The notes: a model not told the origin generated them from the letters alone. A DNA stretch of 40,331 bases from an uncultured Acidobacteriia bacterium (GCA_903909435.1 CAIVVT010000297.1:1-40331); one strand, 5' to 3'; counted from the stretch's first letter, positions 16,929 to 26,384 are shown. Numbers and translations: made by a program.

Positions 16929-17962
16929 TTCTGTTCGGCCGGCTTCTCGCCCAGCTTCTTCAGGAATTCGGTGAACTCGCCTTCGGGCGGCTTCTGCAAC
17001 CTGTCAAGCTCTACCTTCTCGCGCTTTGCATCGCCCATACGGCCGGCGTTGCGATAGGCCAGCATCAGGCTGTAGTGGGCCGGCTCGCTCTTCGGAAGCA
17101 GCCGCACGGCCTGCTGCAGCAGCCCGATGGCATCCGCGAATTTCTTCTCGTCCAGCCGCAGTTTGCCCAGGGCAATGAGCGCCTCGGGGAAGGCCGGGTT
17201 GATCTCCAGCGACCGGCGCAGGCTGGCTTCTGCCTGGCCCGGCTGCTGTTGGTTCAAGTAAATCTGCGCGGCCTGGTAGTGAGCTACGGCGTCGTTCGGG
17301 TTGAGCGCGAGTTCGGCGTCGATCTCCTTCAGCGCGGCGTCCAGACTGTCGTTGGTATGCGCGCCCATCAGCATCGCGCGCGCCAGGCGGAAGTGCAGAT
17401 TCAGTGCCTGCGGATTCTTGGCGATGGCTTTGCGATACTCGCTGGCGGCTTCGGCGAACTGGCCCTGCGTCTCCAGGATTTCGCCCGAAAGCTGGTTCAC
17501 GCGAAACGAGGCGGGCGCCTTCTCATAGAGCTGATGGATCGCATCGTTCCAGGCCGTCATGTGCAGCCGCGCCGACTGATACAGCACGTCGGCGTCGGCC
17601 GGGTAGGTGGTCCTGAGCCGGGTCAGCACGGCAGCCGCATCGTCCAGGCGATTCGCCGCGATGCGGCACTGCACCAGCGCCAGTCCGGCCAGCCGTTGGA
17701 GCTCTGCGCCGTCGCCTGCACTGGCCTTGACCAGGTCCGAGTCAGCCTCGGAGCAGCGATTGGTTGCGGCCAGAGTGAGCGCGAGGAACGCCCTGGCGCG
17801 TGCGTCGCCGCCGGCCTGCGAGGCCGCCCGGAAGCTGCGCTCCGCCTGCGCGTAGTCGCCCTTGTGGAACGACTCGAGCCCCTGGACCAGCGAATCGGCC
17901 TGGGCCAACGCCAGCGCGGGAAAGACCAGGGAAGTGAAGAGGAAGAGTTTAGTGGCCGGCAT
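16925..17962 (-). CDS. Exported TPR-repeat protein
   Basis: 345-aa protein with a signal peptide (about 1-20, FPALALAQA) and then helical TPR repeats over most of its length. Clear units lie near 140-175 (GEILETQGQFAEAASEYRKA), 215-250 (AHYQAAQIYLNQQQPGQAEA) and 250-285 (ALIALGKLRLDEKKFADAIG). TPRs are protein-binding scaffolds; the partner is most likely the coupled UnbV/FG-GAP protein whose start overlaps this stop by 4 nt. Its own start lies inside the end of the small upstream gene (14-nt overlap), so three genes are linked by overlaps. No ribosome site is visible at the ATG, in line with coupling. Function otherwise unknown. Confidence 0.88.
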   Translation of the reverse strand: MPATKLFLFTSLVFPALALAQADSLVQGLESFHKGDYAQAERSFRAASQAGGDARARAFLALTLAATNRCSEADSDLVKASAGDGAELQRLAGLALVQCRIAANRLDDAAAVLTRLRTTYPADADVLYQSARLHMTAWNDAIHQLYEKAPASFRVNQLSGEILETQGQFAEAASEYRKAIAKNPQALNLHFRLARAMLMGAHTNDSLDAALKEIDAELALNPNDAVAHYQAAQIYLNQQQPGQAEASLRRSLEINPAFPEALIALGKLRLDEKKFADAIGLLQQAVRLLPKSEPAHYSLMLAYRNAGRMGDAKREKVELDRLQKPPEGEFTEFLKKLGEKPAEQK

Positions 17963-18236
17963 CGTCCATGATTACGTCTAGCTTGCCGAACCGGTGGCGG
18001 TCGGCTCCGTCAAAATAGCGAAAGCTGAGCAGGGGAGGCGCGCCGGGCGCGATTTGCTTGCGCGGATCGGCGAGGCGCGCCTGCGGATTGCCCATGTCCA
18101 GGACGCGTCCGGAGCGTGCGATCTCGCCGATCAACGCCTGGACGCGAGCCTCGCGCGCGGCGGTATCGGCAGTCGGCGCAGCGTGCGCCGCACCGGCCTG
18201 CAGCGCGAGAGTCAGATACAGAATCGCGAAATGCAT
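17949..18236 (-). CDS. Small exported protein in UnbV/TPR cluster
   Basis: 95-aa protein of unknown function. Signal peptide about 1-19 (ILYLTLALQAGAAHA), then a short charged mature region containing RSGRVLDMGNPQARLADP and a C-terminal LLSFRYFDGADRHRFGKLDV. No known domain. It lies in line with the TPR and UnbV genes and overlaps the next one by 14 nt. The signal peptide and the overlap argue that it is a real gene rather than a chance frame. Confidence 0.7.
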   Translation of the reverse strand: MHFAILYLTLALQAGAAHAAPTADTAAREARVQALIGEIARSGRVLDMGNPQARLADPRKQIAPGAPPLLSFRYFDGADRHRFGKLDVIMDDAGH

Positions 18237-18315
18237 AGCGCATCCATGAGCAGCTTATATCGGCCCGCCCCAGCCTGATTCATTTTTGCACGCTGGCGGC
18301 GGGCGGCTCTCGCGC

Positions 18316-21300
18316 TCACTGCCGCTCCAGCTCCTTCAAGGCGCGCTGGGCCAGCGCATTGTCCGGCTTCCGCGCGAGCAGCGCACGCATGATTTCGCGG
18401 GCCTTCTCGCGCTCGTTCAATCGCACCCACACGCGTCCCAGATTGAGGTACAGCATTTCGGAGTCGGGCGCGACACGGATGCCGTATTGGAATGCCGCGA
18501 TGGCGTCGTTGGCTTGACCCGCATTCAGAAACAGCACTCCGAGATTGTTGATCGCCGAGGCGTTGTCGCGCTGGATCGAAATCGCCAATTCAAACAGCTT
18601 GCGGGCCTCGCCGGTGCGGCCCTGTTTGGCCAGCAAGAGCCCCAGTTTGTCGGGTGCGTCGGCGTTCTTCGCGTCGGAGGCCAGCACACGGCGGTAGAGT
18701 TTCTCGGCCTCCGCCGGATTGCCCAACTGCTCCTGGGCCAGGGCGGCATTGATCAGCACGTAGGGCAACTCGGGCGCGAGCAGCAGCGCTTTCTGATAGC
18801 AGCGCAGGGCCGCCGCCGCGTCTCCCACTTCGGTCTCGACGCCGCCTAATTCGTTCCACGCTTCCGGCAAGTCGGGGGACAGCGCCAGTGCTCGTTCCAG
18901 GGACTCGCGCGCTCTTCCCAGCCGCTTGGCCTGCAGGTGAATCATCCCGACGGCGACCAGCGCCTTCGGGTTGTCGGGAGTTCTGCGCAGCATCTCTTCG
19001 AGGTAAGGCAGCGCCTGTTCCGGGTAGCCAGCCTGCAGCAGGCCGCCTCCGATCTTGTAATAGTCGCGGACCGGGTGGCCGATGTACTGGCCTGCGAACG
19101 GCAGTCCGCGGGGATCGGGGGTGGGGCCTTCCACGGCGTTCAGATCGGTCTCCGCCGTCTCGCTGTCGGGCGCTTCGGCATACACCTTGCGCACACGGCT
19201 TTGGGAGTCGATCAGCAGCCACAGCGGCGTCTCCAACCCGGCCCGGTAGTCGAACAGGTAGCGCCGGAAAATGGCGTATCCGGAGACGAGGCCGGCGTCG
19301 GCCTGCCGCAAATCGAGGGCGTCGTACTGGAGACGCAATTGCGGTAACGGTTCGCCGGCGTGCAGCACCATCAGTGCGGGCCCGCGACGCTGCTCCGGCA
19401 ATGGCACCGGCTCGCGCAGCCAGGTAGTATGCAGGCGCGCTTTGTTGTCCACCGGGAAGGCGACGTCGGCGGGAAGCTCCGCGCGGTTGCGCAGCGGGTG
19501 GGCGGCAGCGTCCGGGTTGCCCTCCGTGATTTCGTAGACAAACCCGGCCGCCAGCGATTCGAACTCCTGAGTCGTCCCGGAAGGCCAATGAACCCGCACC
19601 TTGCTGGCCCGCTCCGTATCGCCGAGTCCGAAGTGCAGCCGCTTGGTGTGTTGTGAAACGTAGGCCGAACCCGCGGCCAGCCACTTGGTCTGGCCATCGA
19701 CCTCAACCCGCGCGCCGATGGCGTCGCGACTGGATTTCGTCCCTCTCAACGACAACACGATCGACTTGCGTCCCACGCCGCAGGCGTTCTGAAATACCCG
19801 CACCTGCGGACCCATGCGGCTCTTAAGCACGATGTCCACGTTGCCGTCGCCGTCGAAGTCGGTGAAGGCGAAGGCGCGGCTATCCTCGGCCCGGTCGATT
19901 CCGCTCACACCTGAAAAATCGTAGTATCGCCCTGCCCGGCGCACGAAGAACACGTTCGCTTCGGGGCCCGCCCAGCTGTAGTCCTGACGGACCAACTGGT
20001 TGATCGCGTTCCAACCGTTTTCATAGGCAGGTGCGGGCATGTACTTGGCTGGGGACTTCGACACCACCTGACGGTAAAAGAAGCTCATCAGGTCGGTCGG
20101 GCTGTTGTTCGACAGCATCCCGCAGGCCACGTACAATTCCGGACTGCCGTCGTTGTCGAAGTCGTACCCGTCGCAGGCCCACGACCAGGGCACGATCTCG
20201 ACCCCCTGCTTGTCGCCGGTATAGCTGAACCTGCCGTCGCCCTCGTTGTGGTAAAGCGAGTTGCCTTTGACGTGGTGGCGATAGGCGGGCAGCAGCGCGG
20301 GGTCCTGTACCACGGGCCCGAAGGCGGGATCGTTGATGATCCGCTGCCCGCAGGCGCTCCACATGTTGGAGACCAGCAGGTCGGGCCTCCCGTCGCCATC
20401 GTAGTCGAGCCACGCCGCGCTCATGCCCGGGCCCAGGTCCACCACGCCGGCCTCGTCGGCGACATCACGGAAATGGCCGTTCGTGTTCTTATACAGGTTC
20501 TTGCGGCCGAAGTCGTTGGTGACGTACAGGTCGGGCCAGCCGTCGTTGTCGTAGTCGCACCACGTGGCGGCGAAGCTGAAGCGGTTGTTATTGTGGCCCA
20601 TGCCGCTCTCCGCCGTCACGTCCTCGAAGTAACCGGGACCCTCGTGCAGGCGGTTGCGGAACAGGAAATTGGGCGGGCCGTTTTGTGCGTCGTGGTACGG
20701 CACCGGGTAGCGGTATTGCGCCTCGCTCTGGAAATAGACGTAGCAGCAGAAGTAGAGATCGAGCCGGCCGTCGCGGTCGTAGTCCGCGGCAGCCACGCTG
20801 GTGAACGAGCCTTGCGGCGCAGTGGCGAACCGGAATGCGCCCGGCACCGCCGTGAAGCGGCCGTGGCCGTCGTTCAAATACAGCAGCGGTCCGCTGGAAC
20901 GTACCAGCACCAGATCCTGCGAGCCCGAGTTGCGCAGATCGACGAACAGCGCGCCGGCCGTTTCGTCGAGGATGTCGAGCCCGGCCTGTTTCGAGATGTC
21001 GTGGAAGGCGCCGCGCTCGTCGATCTTATAAAGGCGATTCGGCAGGCCGCCCGGCTGGCAGACATAGATCTCGTCCCGCCCATCGCCGTCGATGTCGGCC
21101 GCGGCGATTCCATTCTCGCCATATTGGTCGATGCCCGTGGCCGGGTCGAGCCGCGAACGCCAATACGGTACGCCGCGTGTAAGCTGCGCGGCGAACGATG
21201 GCTCTGCCGCAAAGGCCGAACCCGTGACATCGCGAAACCACGGTGTCGCGGCGTAAGTCAGCGTCTCTTCCAGGGGTTCGAGATGCGTGATCGCGCCGTC

Positions 21301-21780
21301 TTCCCACTTCAGCTTCCAGTTGCCGACCCTCTGCTCCAGCCGTGCGGCGGCCTTGCTGCGGATGTCGTAGCGCACCACGTCTCCGGGCAAGGAGTAGAAA
21401 CGTGCGGAGCGGATCTCACCCAACGACGCGAGCCATTGCTTCCAGCCTGCGGCGGGCTCGGACGAGCGGTCGAAAACAGCCTCCGTGACTCCCGGCGCAA
21501 CGGCGCGAAACGAACTCGCCGCGGGAGAGAATCCATCACATGTCCCGGAGAATCTGACCTCGGCGCCCGTGGTGCCGGCGCGCAGGTGCGACTCCATCTC
21601 CATCGCGGCTTTCTCGCCCGGGAACTCGTCGGAACCGGGTGCGACGAACTGGCTTGCCGCAGCGTACTGCGGCGGTTGCCGGAAGCGCACTGGAAACGGG
21701 GAACTCGCGTGCAGTCGCGAGGCGAACAGGCCGGTCGCGGCGAAAGCGGCCAGAAACTCGCGGCGGTCCCAGTCAGTCAC
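18316..21780 (-). CDS. FG-GAP/UnbV protein fused to thioredoxin-like and TPR regions, Tat leader
   Basis: 1154-aa exported multidomain protein, function unknown. A Tat-type leader (DRREFLAAFAATGLFAS, 5-21) is followed by a unique region (30-215). FG-GAP/VCBS blades then occupy about 220-660, with loops such as DIDGDGRDEIYV (229-240), DYDRDGRLDLYF (333-344), DYDNDGWPDLYV (409-420), DYDGDGRPDLLV (459-470) and DFDGDGNVDIVL (641-652). An UnbV/ASPIC domain spans about 677-745. Residues about 785-870 (GPALMVLHAGEPLP ... TPLWLLIDSQSRVRKVY) look like a thioredoxin/redoxin fold that has lost its cysteines. TPR units fill about 915-1150. It lies 54 nt downstream of the 408-aa TPR gene and 79 nt upstream of the small exported gene. 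Confidence 0.9.
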   Translation of the reverse strand: MTDWDRREFLAAFAATGLFASRLHASSPFPVRFRQPPQYAAASQFVAPGSDEFPGEKAAMEMESHLRAGTTGAEVRFSGTCDGFSPAASSFRAVAPGVTEAVFDRSSEPAAGWKQWLASLGEIRSARFYSLPGDVVRYDIRSKAAARLEQRVGNWKLKWEDGAITHLEPLEETLTYAATPWFRDVTGSAFAAEPSFAAQLTRGVPYWRSRLDPATGIDQYGENGIAAADIDGDGRDEIYVCQPGGLPNRLYKIDERGAFHDISKQAGLDILDETAGALFVDLRNSGSQDLVLVRSSGPLLYLNDGHGRFTAVPGAFRFATAPQGSFTSVAAADYDRDGRLDLYFCCYVYFQSEAQYRYPVPYHDAQNGPPNFLFRNRLHEGPGYFEDVTAESGMGHNNNRFSFAATWCDYDNDGWPDLYVTNDFGRKNLYKNTNGHFRDVADEAGVVDLGPGMSAAWLDYDGDGRPDLLVSNMWSACGQRIINDPAFGPVVQDPALLPAYRHHVKGNSLYHNEGDGRFSYTGDKQGVEIVPWSWACDGYDFDNDGSPELYVACGMLSNNSPTDLMSFFYRQVVSKSPAKYMPAPAYENGWNAINQLVRQDYSWAGPEANVFFVRRAGRYYDFSGVSGIDRAEDSRAFAFTDFDGDGNVDIVLKSRMGPQVRVFQNACGVGRKSIVLSLRGTKSSRDAIGARVEVDGQTKWLAAGSAYVSQHTKRLHFGLGDTERASKVRVHWPSGTTQEFESLAAGFVYEITEGNPDAAAHPLRNRAELPADVAFPVDNKARLHTTWLREPVPLPEQRRGPALMVLHAGEPLPQLRLQYDALDLRQADAGLVSGYAIFRRYLFDYRAGLETPLWLLIDSQSRVRKVYAEAPDSETAETDLNAVEGPTPDPRGLPFAGQYIGHPVRDYYKIGGGLLQAGYPEQALPYLEEMLRRTPDNPKALVAVGMIHLQAKRLGRARESLERALALSPDLPEAWNELGGVETEVGDAAAALRCYQKALLLAPELPYVLINAALAQEQLGNPAEAEKLYRRVLASDAKNADAPDKLGLLLAKQGRTGEARKLFELAISIQRDNASAINNLGVLFLNAGQANDAIAAFQYGIRVAPDSEMLYLNLGRVWVRLNEREKAREIMRALLARKPDNALAQRALKELERQ

Positions 21781-21834
21781 GCGCGCCGTCCTCTAAGACC
21801 GAGCCGCCGGCTTTCGAAACGGCCCACTGCTCCC

Positions 21835-23061
21835 TCACGGCCGCTGCTCCGTTAGGGGTGGCTTCGCGCTTTCCGCTTCGCTCAGCTTCTCGTGCAGTTC
21901 ACGCTCACGAGCCGCCTGTTCCTTCTTGCCCAGACGGTCGTAGGTGCGCGAAAGGTGAAAGTGCGCTGCCGACTCCTTCGGGTTCAAGGCGACGCTGCGC
22001 TCCAACTCACTCGCGGCCCCGGCGTAGTCGCCCTTTCGCTCCAGCAGGCAGCCGATCTGATAGTGCGACTCGGCGATGCTCGCGTCCAATGCGGCTGATT
22101 TCCGGAGCAGCCCGAGCGCCTGCTCCGATTCCGCGCTTTGGTCGGCCGGCCCGAGCTTCGCCGCCAGTGCTTTCGCGTGCCACAAATATCCCAGCGCATC
22201 CCCCGGATGAGCGGCATTGAACTCGGCGAAGCGTTCCGTGGCCTCGTTCAGGCGGTCGCCCGCGTGCTCTAGAATCCGGCTCAAAAACGCGTACGGCTGG
22301 GGCACTGCGGGCGCCAGACGGATCGTCTTGAGAAACTGGTCCACCGCTTCGGGAAATTGCCGCAGGCCGTAATAACACACCCCCAACGCCAGCTCGATCT
22401 GAGCGCTCTTGTCGAAGATCCGGCGCGCGTTTTGCAGCGCCTCGACGGCTTTGGGGAAGTCCTGGTGCAGCATGAACATCTGCGCCAGGCGAAAGTGCGT
22501 GTCCTCGTCGTAGGGGCTCAGCTTCACCGCCTCGGCCAGGTGCTGCCCTGCGTTCTGCCAGTCTGTCCTGGCGACGTAGGCTTGACCTAGAATGGTGTGC
22601 AATTCAGGCGACGGAGCGATCGCCAACGCGCGCGTGCCTGCCGCAATCGCCTGGTCGGTTTTCCCTGTTTCCAGGTACAGCGAAGCGACTCGCTGCCAGG
22701 CCTCCCGTTCGGTCGGGCGCAACTCCGCATAGCGTGCCGCATAGCCGGTGGCGCGCTTCAGGTCCGGCTGCAGTTCGATGAACAGGTACGCCAGCCCTTG
22801 CTGAACTTCCGGGTCATTCAGACCCAGCCTGCCAGCCTTTTCCGCGGCTGTACCCGCCGCTTGCGGTTTCTTCTGCCTGGCGTAAGTCTGCGCCAGCGTC
22901 ATCCAGACCCTGGCGTTATTGGGCTCGCGGCGGGCCACCTGCTCCAACGCCGATTGGGATTTCGCGAGATCGCCGCTGGCCAACGCGGCGGCAAGGTCCT
23001 GGTGCGCATTCCGCGCTTGCGCCGGTGGGGCCAGCAGGAGTGGGACGAGCATCCAGTACAT
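21835..23061 (-). CDS. Exported TPR-repeat protein, first gene of UnbV cluster
   Basis: 408-aa protein with a short signal peptide (MYWMLVPLLLAPPAQA) and about ten TPR units running to the C-terminus, for example around 50-85 (ARVWMTLAQTYARQKKPQAA), 150-185 and 330-385 (AESHYQIGCLLERKGDYAGA, AAHFHLSRTYDRLGKKEQAA). It is the first gene of the minus-strand run, so the promoter should lie in the 255 nt before it. I see no confident -35/-10 pair there, and no strong ribosome site. A second ATG at 23052 is an alternative start. Probably a periplasmic scaffold working with the downstream FG-GAP/UnbV proteins. Confidence 0.88.
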   Translation of the reverse strand: MYWMLVPLLLAPPAQARNAHQDLAAALASGDLAKSQSALEQVARREPNNARVWMTLAQTYARQKKPQAAGTAAEKAGRLGLNDPEVQQGLAYLFIELQPDLKRATGYAARYAELRPTEREAWQRVASLYLETGKTDQAIAAGTRALAIAPSPELHTILGQAYVARTDWQNAGQHLAEAVKLSPYDEDTHFRLAQMFMLHQDFPKAVEALQNARRIFDKSAQIELALGVCYYGLRQFPEAVDQFLKTIRLAPAVPQPYAFLSRILEHAGDRLNEATERFAEFNAAHPGDALGYLWHAKALAAKLGPADQSAESEQALGLLRKSAALDASIAESHYQIGCLLERKGDYAGAASELERSVALNPKESAAHFHLSRTYDRLGKKEQAARERELHEKLSEAESAKPPLTEQRP

Positions 23062-23304
23062 CGGTCAAACCACACAAGAAACGTACAACATGTTCTTTTC
23101 GAGGCTCTCACAATTATGGTGCAACCGGAATTGAGGTAGGCCCCTCAGTCCAAGCATAGGCGACCGAGGTTCCGGCCACGCAACCAGGATTGAGAATCGT
23201 CAGCGGCCCGCTTGCATCCTCCGGGGGGCAGCGCCGCGCCGGGCGGACCCACCCGATCTGAGGCGTTGAAGCGGTTGACTCCCGGGAGCCGCCCGCAAAA
23301 CAAT

Positions 23305-23309
23305 GGAGG
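23305..23309 (+). promoter_or_regulatory. Shine-Dalgarno GGAGG of the acylphosphatase gene
   Basis: GGAGG 7 nt before ATG 23317. It fixes the start and rules out the longer frame from 23212, whose first 35 codons are not acylphosphatase-like. Confidence 0.75.
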
Positions 23310-23316
23310 CTGCAAT

Positions 23317-23583
23317 ATGACTCGCCGCTACATCGTGCGGGGCCACGTCCAGGGCGTCGGATACCGCGAATTCGCGCGCAAGCGCGCCGAGGAACTTGGC
23401 GTGACGGGCATGGTCCGCAATCTCGATGACGGGAACGTGGAGGTGATAGCCGCAGGCAGTCCCGCCCAACACGACGCTCTGGCCGGCTACCTGCACCGCG
23501 GTCCTCTGTTCGGCGAGGTCCACGGTGTGACTGTCACTGAGCACGGCCCCATCAAGTCGCGCGGGTTCACCGTCCTATACTGA
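23317..23583 (+). CDS. acyP: Acylphosphatase
   Basis: Small cytosolic enzyme hydrolysing carboxyl-phosphate bonds in acyl phosphates such as acetyl phosphate or carbamoyl phosphate. The 88-aa length is typical. The phosphate cradle is VRGHVQGVGYREF (7-19) with catalytic Arg17; catalytic Asn35 lies in GMVRNLDDGNVEV (31-43). Monocistronic, convergent with the glycine-zipper gene 27 nt downstream. A 5-bp hairpin GCGGC-GGT-GCCGC just after the stop is the only terminator-like feature. Confidence 0.95.
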   Translation: MTRRYIVRGHVQGVGYREFARKRAEELGVTGMVRNLDDGNVEVIAAGSPAQHDALAGYLHRGPLFGEVHGVTVTEHGPIKSRGFTVLY

Positions 23584-23610
23584 GCGGCGGTGCCGCCCCG
23601 CATTTGCGCG

Positions 23611-24564
23611 CTAGTTCAGCTTCTCGGTCAGCGTCACATTTTCCGTCAGCCGGAATGTCAGCCGGGTCTCGCTGGTCAGCCGGACGTCTTCGCCCTTGGT
23701 GGCCAGGACCGCCCCGCCTCCGGCCGCACCGCCGACGCCGGCGCCGATGGCCGCACCTTTTCCGCCGCCGGCAATCGCACCGATGACCGCGCCCAGCACT
23801 GCCCCTGCTCCCACCTTCACGGCGTCGCCCTTCGCGCCGCTGGCCGCCTCGTTGCGGTAGGTGTCGGTGTGGATGTCCACGCGCTGTCCATCCGTGGTGT
23901 TGATCTCACTTAATTCCAACGAGATCGAGGCACGCCCTTTCACCCGCCCGGGGGCCTCGAGCGAGGTGATCTTGCCGCGTACGTTCGAACCCTTGTCGGC
24001 GATCACGAAACCATCGATCACGATGGGTTGGTCGAGAGTGGCCGCAAACGCATCGCCCACGGCTTGCCGGTCGGTGCTGATGAGTTGGCGCAGGCGCACG
24101 GCCAGCACAGTGCCCGACGGGATGGTTACGGTCTGCGGGGTGCGGTTTTTCGGCTCAGCGACCGGGTCCGGGCGCATGATGTTGGACTGTCTTTCCTCGT
24201 GCCTCACCGCGACCGGCGGCGGGGGAGCCTGCGGTGGCTCGACGGCCTGCGGCGATGCGGCGGCCCGGGCGGTCGCGGGAGGCTCAACCTGAGCTAAGGA
24301 ATCCTGGGATTGAGGCACGGATTTGGCCGGTTTGGCGGCGGAGGGCTGTGGCGCGGCCGGCTTCGACGACTGAATATGCGCTGGAGTCGCCGGCTCTTGC
24401 ACCGCTGGCGCCTCTGTTTGAGCGTGAAGCGCTGGTTGCTGCTGGACCGTTGCCGCCACGGCGGGCGGCTGTGCCGGGACAGCTACCGGCCTCCGCGTGA
24501 AGTAAACGATACCGCCCACGACGACTCCGCCCAAGGCGAAGACCAGGAGATACTTCTGCAACAT
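23611..24564 (-). CDS. Membrane-anchored glycine-zipper envelope protein
   Basis: 317-aa protein of unknown function. One N-terminal membrane segment (about 5-23, LLVFALGGVVVGGIVYF) is followed by a long Pro/Ala/Gln-rich spacer (28-140) that could cross the periplasm. The globular part (about 145-235) starts IPSGTVLAVRLRQLIST and continues ATLDQPIVIDGFVIADKGS. That resembles the beta-barrel of VirB10/TrbI proteins, which span the envelope. A glycine zipper follows (about 250-288, GAVLGAVIGAIAGGGKGAAI), as in membrane-inserting lipoproteins, and the end is beta-rich. AAGGAAG lies 9 nt before the ATG. No type IV secretion genes are nearby, so a stand-alone envelope role is more likely. Confidence 0.75.
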   Translation of the reverse strand: MLQKYLLVFALGGVVVGGIVYFTRRPVAVPAQPPAVAATVQQQPALHAQTEAPAVQEPATPAHIQSSKPAAPQPSAAKPAKSVPQSQDSLAQVEPPATARAAASPQAVEPPQAPPPPVAVRHEERQSNIMRPDPVAEPKNRTPQTVTIPSGTVLAVRLRQLISTDRQAVGDAFAATLDQPIVIDGFVIADKGSNVRGKITSLEAPGRVKGRASISLELSEINTTDGQRVDIHTDTYRNEAASGAKGDAVKVGAGAVLGAVIGAIAGGGKGAAIGAGVGGAAGGGAVLATKGEDVRLTSETRLTFRLTENVTLTEKLN

Positions 24565-24688
24565 GATCAGATTCTTCCTTACAACTGATACTACGCGCGG
24601 GCGCGGCGCGCCGTTTCCAGCCTCGCATCGGCCTGCCGCCCGATACGTTGGGCGGTTAGCGACTCAAACGTTACAATGGTGCTAGAAA

Positions 24689-25768
24689 ATGGTTCAGTTT
24701 CCGGCTAGTTACGATATGGGCGGCGTCACGGTGGCGCCGGCGACGGTGCTGGCGCCGATGGTCGGCGTTACCGACACCGTGTTCCGGCGGCTGATCCGCT
24801 CGCAGGGCGGCTGCGGGCTGATGATGACCGAGTTCACCAGTTCCCATGGCGTCCTGGCGACCACGCGCGGCAACCCGAACCGGCCTAGCCGAACTTTTCA
24901 GTACTTGTATTTCGAACCTGAGGAACACCCCATCTCCGCGCAATTGTTCGGCTCCGATCCGGACGTGATGTCGGAAGCGGCGCGGGTGTGCGAAGCCCAC
25001 GGTTTCGACGCGGTTGACATCAACTTCGGCTGTCCCGTCAAGAAGGTGGTCCGCTGCAACGGCGGATCAGGACTGCTGAGGAATCTGCCCCTGGTTGAGG
25101 AGTTGCTCAAGCGCTGCCGCGCCGCCATCAAGATCCCGCTCACCATGAAGTTCCGTGCCGGGTGGAACGACAGCGAACTGGTGCATCTGCGCATGGCGCG
25201 CATGGCCGAAGACAACGGACTGGCCGCGATTGCGCTGCACCCGCGTACCCGCGAGCAGGGCTATTCCGGCCGCGCGGATTGGAGCCGCATCGCTGCGGTG
25301 AAGGCCGCCGTGAAGATCCCCGTGATCGGCAACGGCGATATCGTAACGCCCGAGGACGCGGTGCGCATGGTGCGGGAAACCGGCTGCGATGCCGTGATGG
25401 TCGGGCGCGCGGCGTCCTCGAACCCGTGGGTCTTCCGGCAGATTCAGGAATACGTCGAGACCGGCGCTTACTCGCATCCGGGCGAAGCGGACCGCTGGCG
25501 CCTCATGCACCGCTACTATGGGATGCTGATCGAGCGCGGCGGTGCGGACGCGGTGGGCAAGATGAAGCAGTTCGCCACCTACTTCACACACGGTGTGCGC
25601 AACGGGGCGAAGCTGCGCGTGGCCGTCTACCAGGCCCATGACGCCGCCGAAATCCTGGGCCACGTCGATCGCCACTTTGAACGCGAGATGAAGGAAGCCG
25701 AGTTGGGCATCGCGGCGTTGCCGCCTGAGCCCGCCCGCCGGATGCGGGAGCAGATGGCCTGTTCCTAG
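24689..25768 (+). CDS. dusB: tRNA-dihydrouridine synthase (DusB-like)
   Basis: FMN enzyme reducing specific uridines in tRNA D-loops with NADPH. The 359 aa form a TIM barrel (about 12-250) plus a helical C-terminal domain. Family signatures: LAPMVGVTD (21-29), [10 protein letters not shown] with catalytic Cys115 (111-120), [15 protein letters not shown] and the FMN phosphate site GNGDI ... [11 protein letters not shown]. The DusB versus other Dus assignment is by overall resemblance. It starts a tight plus-strand run with rnhA 31 nt behind. A TACAAT -10-like hexamer at 24672-24677 suggests a very short leader. Confidence 0.93.
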   Translation: MVQFPASYDMGGVTVAPATVLAPMVGVTDTVFRRLIRSQGGCGLMMTEFTSSHGVLATTRGNPNRPSRTFQYLYFEPEEHPISAQLFGSDPDVMSEAARVCEAHGFDAVDINFGCPVKKVVRCNGGSGLLRNLPLVEELLKRCRAAIKIPLTMKFRAGWNDSELVHLRMARMAEDNGLAAIALHPRTREQGYSGRADWSRIAAVKAAVKIPVIGNGDIVTPEDAVRMVRETGCDAVMVGRAASSNPWVFRQIQEYVETGAYSHPGEADRWRLMHRYYGMLIERGGADAVGKMKQFATYFTHGVRNGAKLRVAVYQAHDAAEILGHVDRHFEREMKEAELGIAALPPEPARRMREQMACS

Positions 25769-25799
25769 TCCGCCAGCCGAAGAACGAACAACCCAACGA

Positions 25800-26384
25800 A
25801 TGAAGTCTAAAACCACGAAATCCGCCTCGAAGCCTGCTGCGAAGCGCGCCACCAAGCGGGCCGCGAAGGCTGAAGTCGAGCCGCAGGCCGCGACTGCACC
25901 CGGCGCGGCCAAGGCCAGTCCCCGCAAACGGGTACAGGCCATCACCGACGGGTCCTGCCTGGGCAATCCCGGCCCCGGCGGATGGGCCTGTATTTTGCGC
26001 TATGGCGAACGTTCGAAAGAGATGAGCGGCGGCGATCCGCACACCACCAACAACCGTATGGAGTTGATGGCGGCCATCCAGGCGCTGGACGCGCTCACGG
26101 AGTCCTGCGCCATCGAGGTCGTCACCGATTCGGAGTACGTGAAGAATGGCGTCGAGTCGTGGATGGCGCGCTGGAAGAAAAACGGCTGGGTGACGTCCGC
26201 CAAGAAGCCGGTCCTCAACCAGGATCTGTGGGAGGCGCTGGATAACGCCCTGGCGCGGCACACCACGACCTGGGTCTGGACCAAGGGCCACGCCGGCAAT
26301 GCAGACAACAATCGCTGCGACGAGCTGGCGCGCGGAGCCGCGGCCAGAATCAAGGCGGCGGGGCAGACTGGGCGGCTGGAGTGA
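25800..26384 (+). CDS. rnhA: Ribonuclease HI with basic N-terminal extension
   Basis: Cleaves the RNA strand of RNA-DNA hybrids, removing primers and R-loops. The catalytic carboxylates are all present: Asp50 (AITDGSC), Glu88 (NRMELMA), Asp110 (VVTDSEYV) and Asp174 (NNRCDELA), with His164 in KGHAGNADN. The core (about 44-182) is normal length. It is preceded by about 43 residues rich in Lys, Ala and Arg, unlike E. coli RNase HI and lacking a eukaryote-like hybrid-binding domain. The extension may add nucleic-acid affinity. The alternative, a start near residue 44, has no ATG. Its TGA overlaps the GTG of nadD by 4 nt. Confidence 0.95.
   Translation: MKSKTTKSASKPAAKRATKRAAKAEVEPQAATAPGAAKASPRKRVQAITDGSCLGNPGPGGWACILRYGERSKEMSGGDPHTTNNRMELMAAIQALDALTESCAIEVVTDSEYVKNGVESWMARWKKNGWVTSAKKPVLNQDLWEALDNALARHTTTWVWTKGHAGNADNNRCDELARGAAARIKAAGQTGRLE

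Noticed and set aside
20248-21855. 535-aa plus-strand frame opposite the FG-GAP/UnbV gene
   Set aside because: The minus-strand protein has repeated DxDxDG loops; the antisense frame is a mirror of that codon bias.
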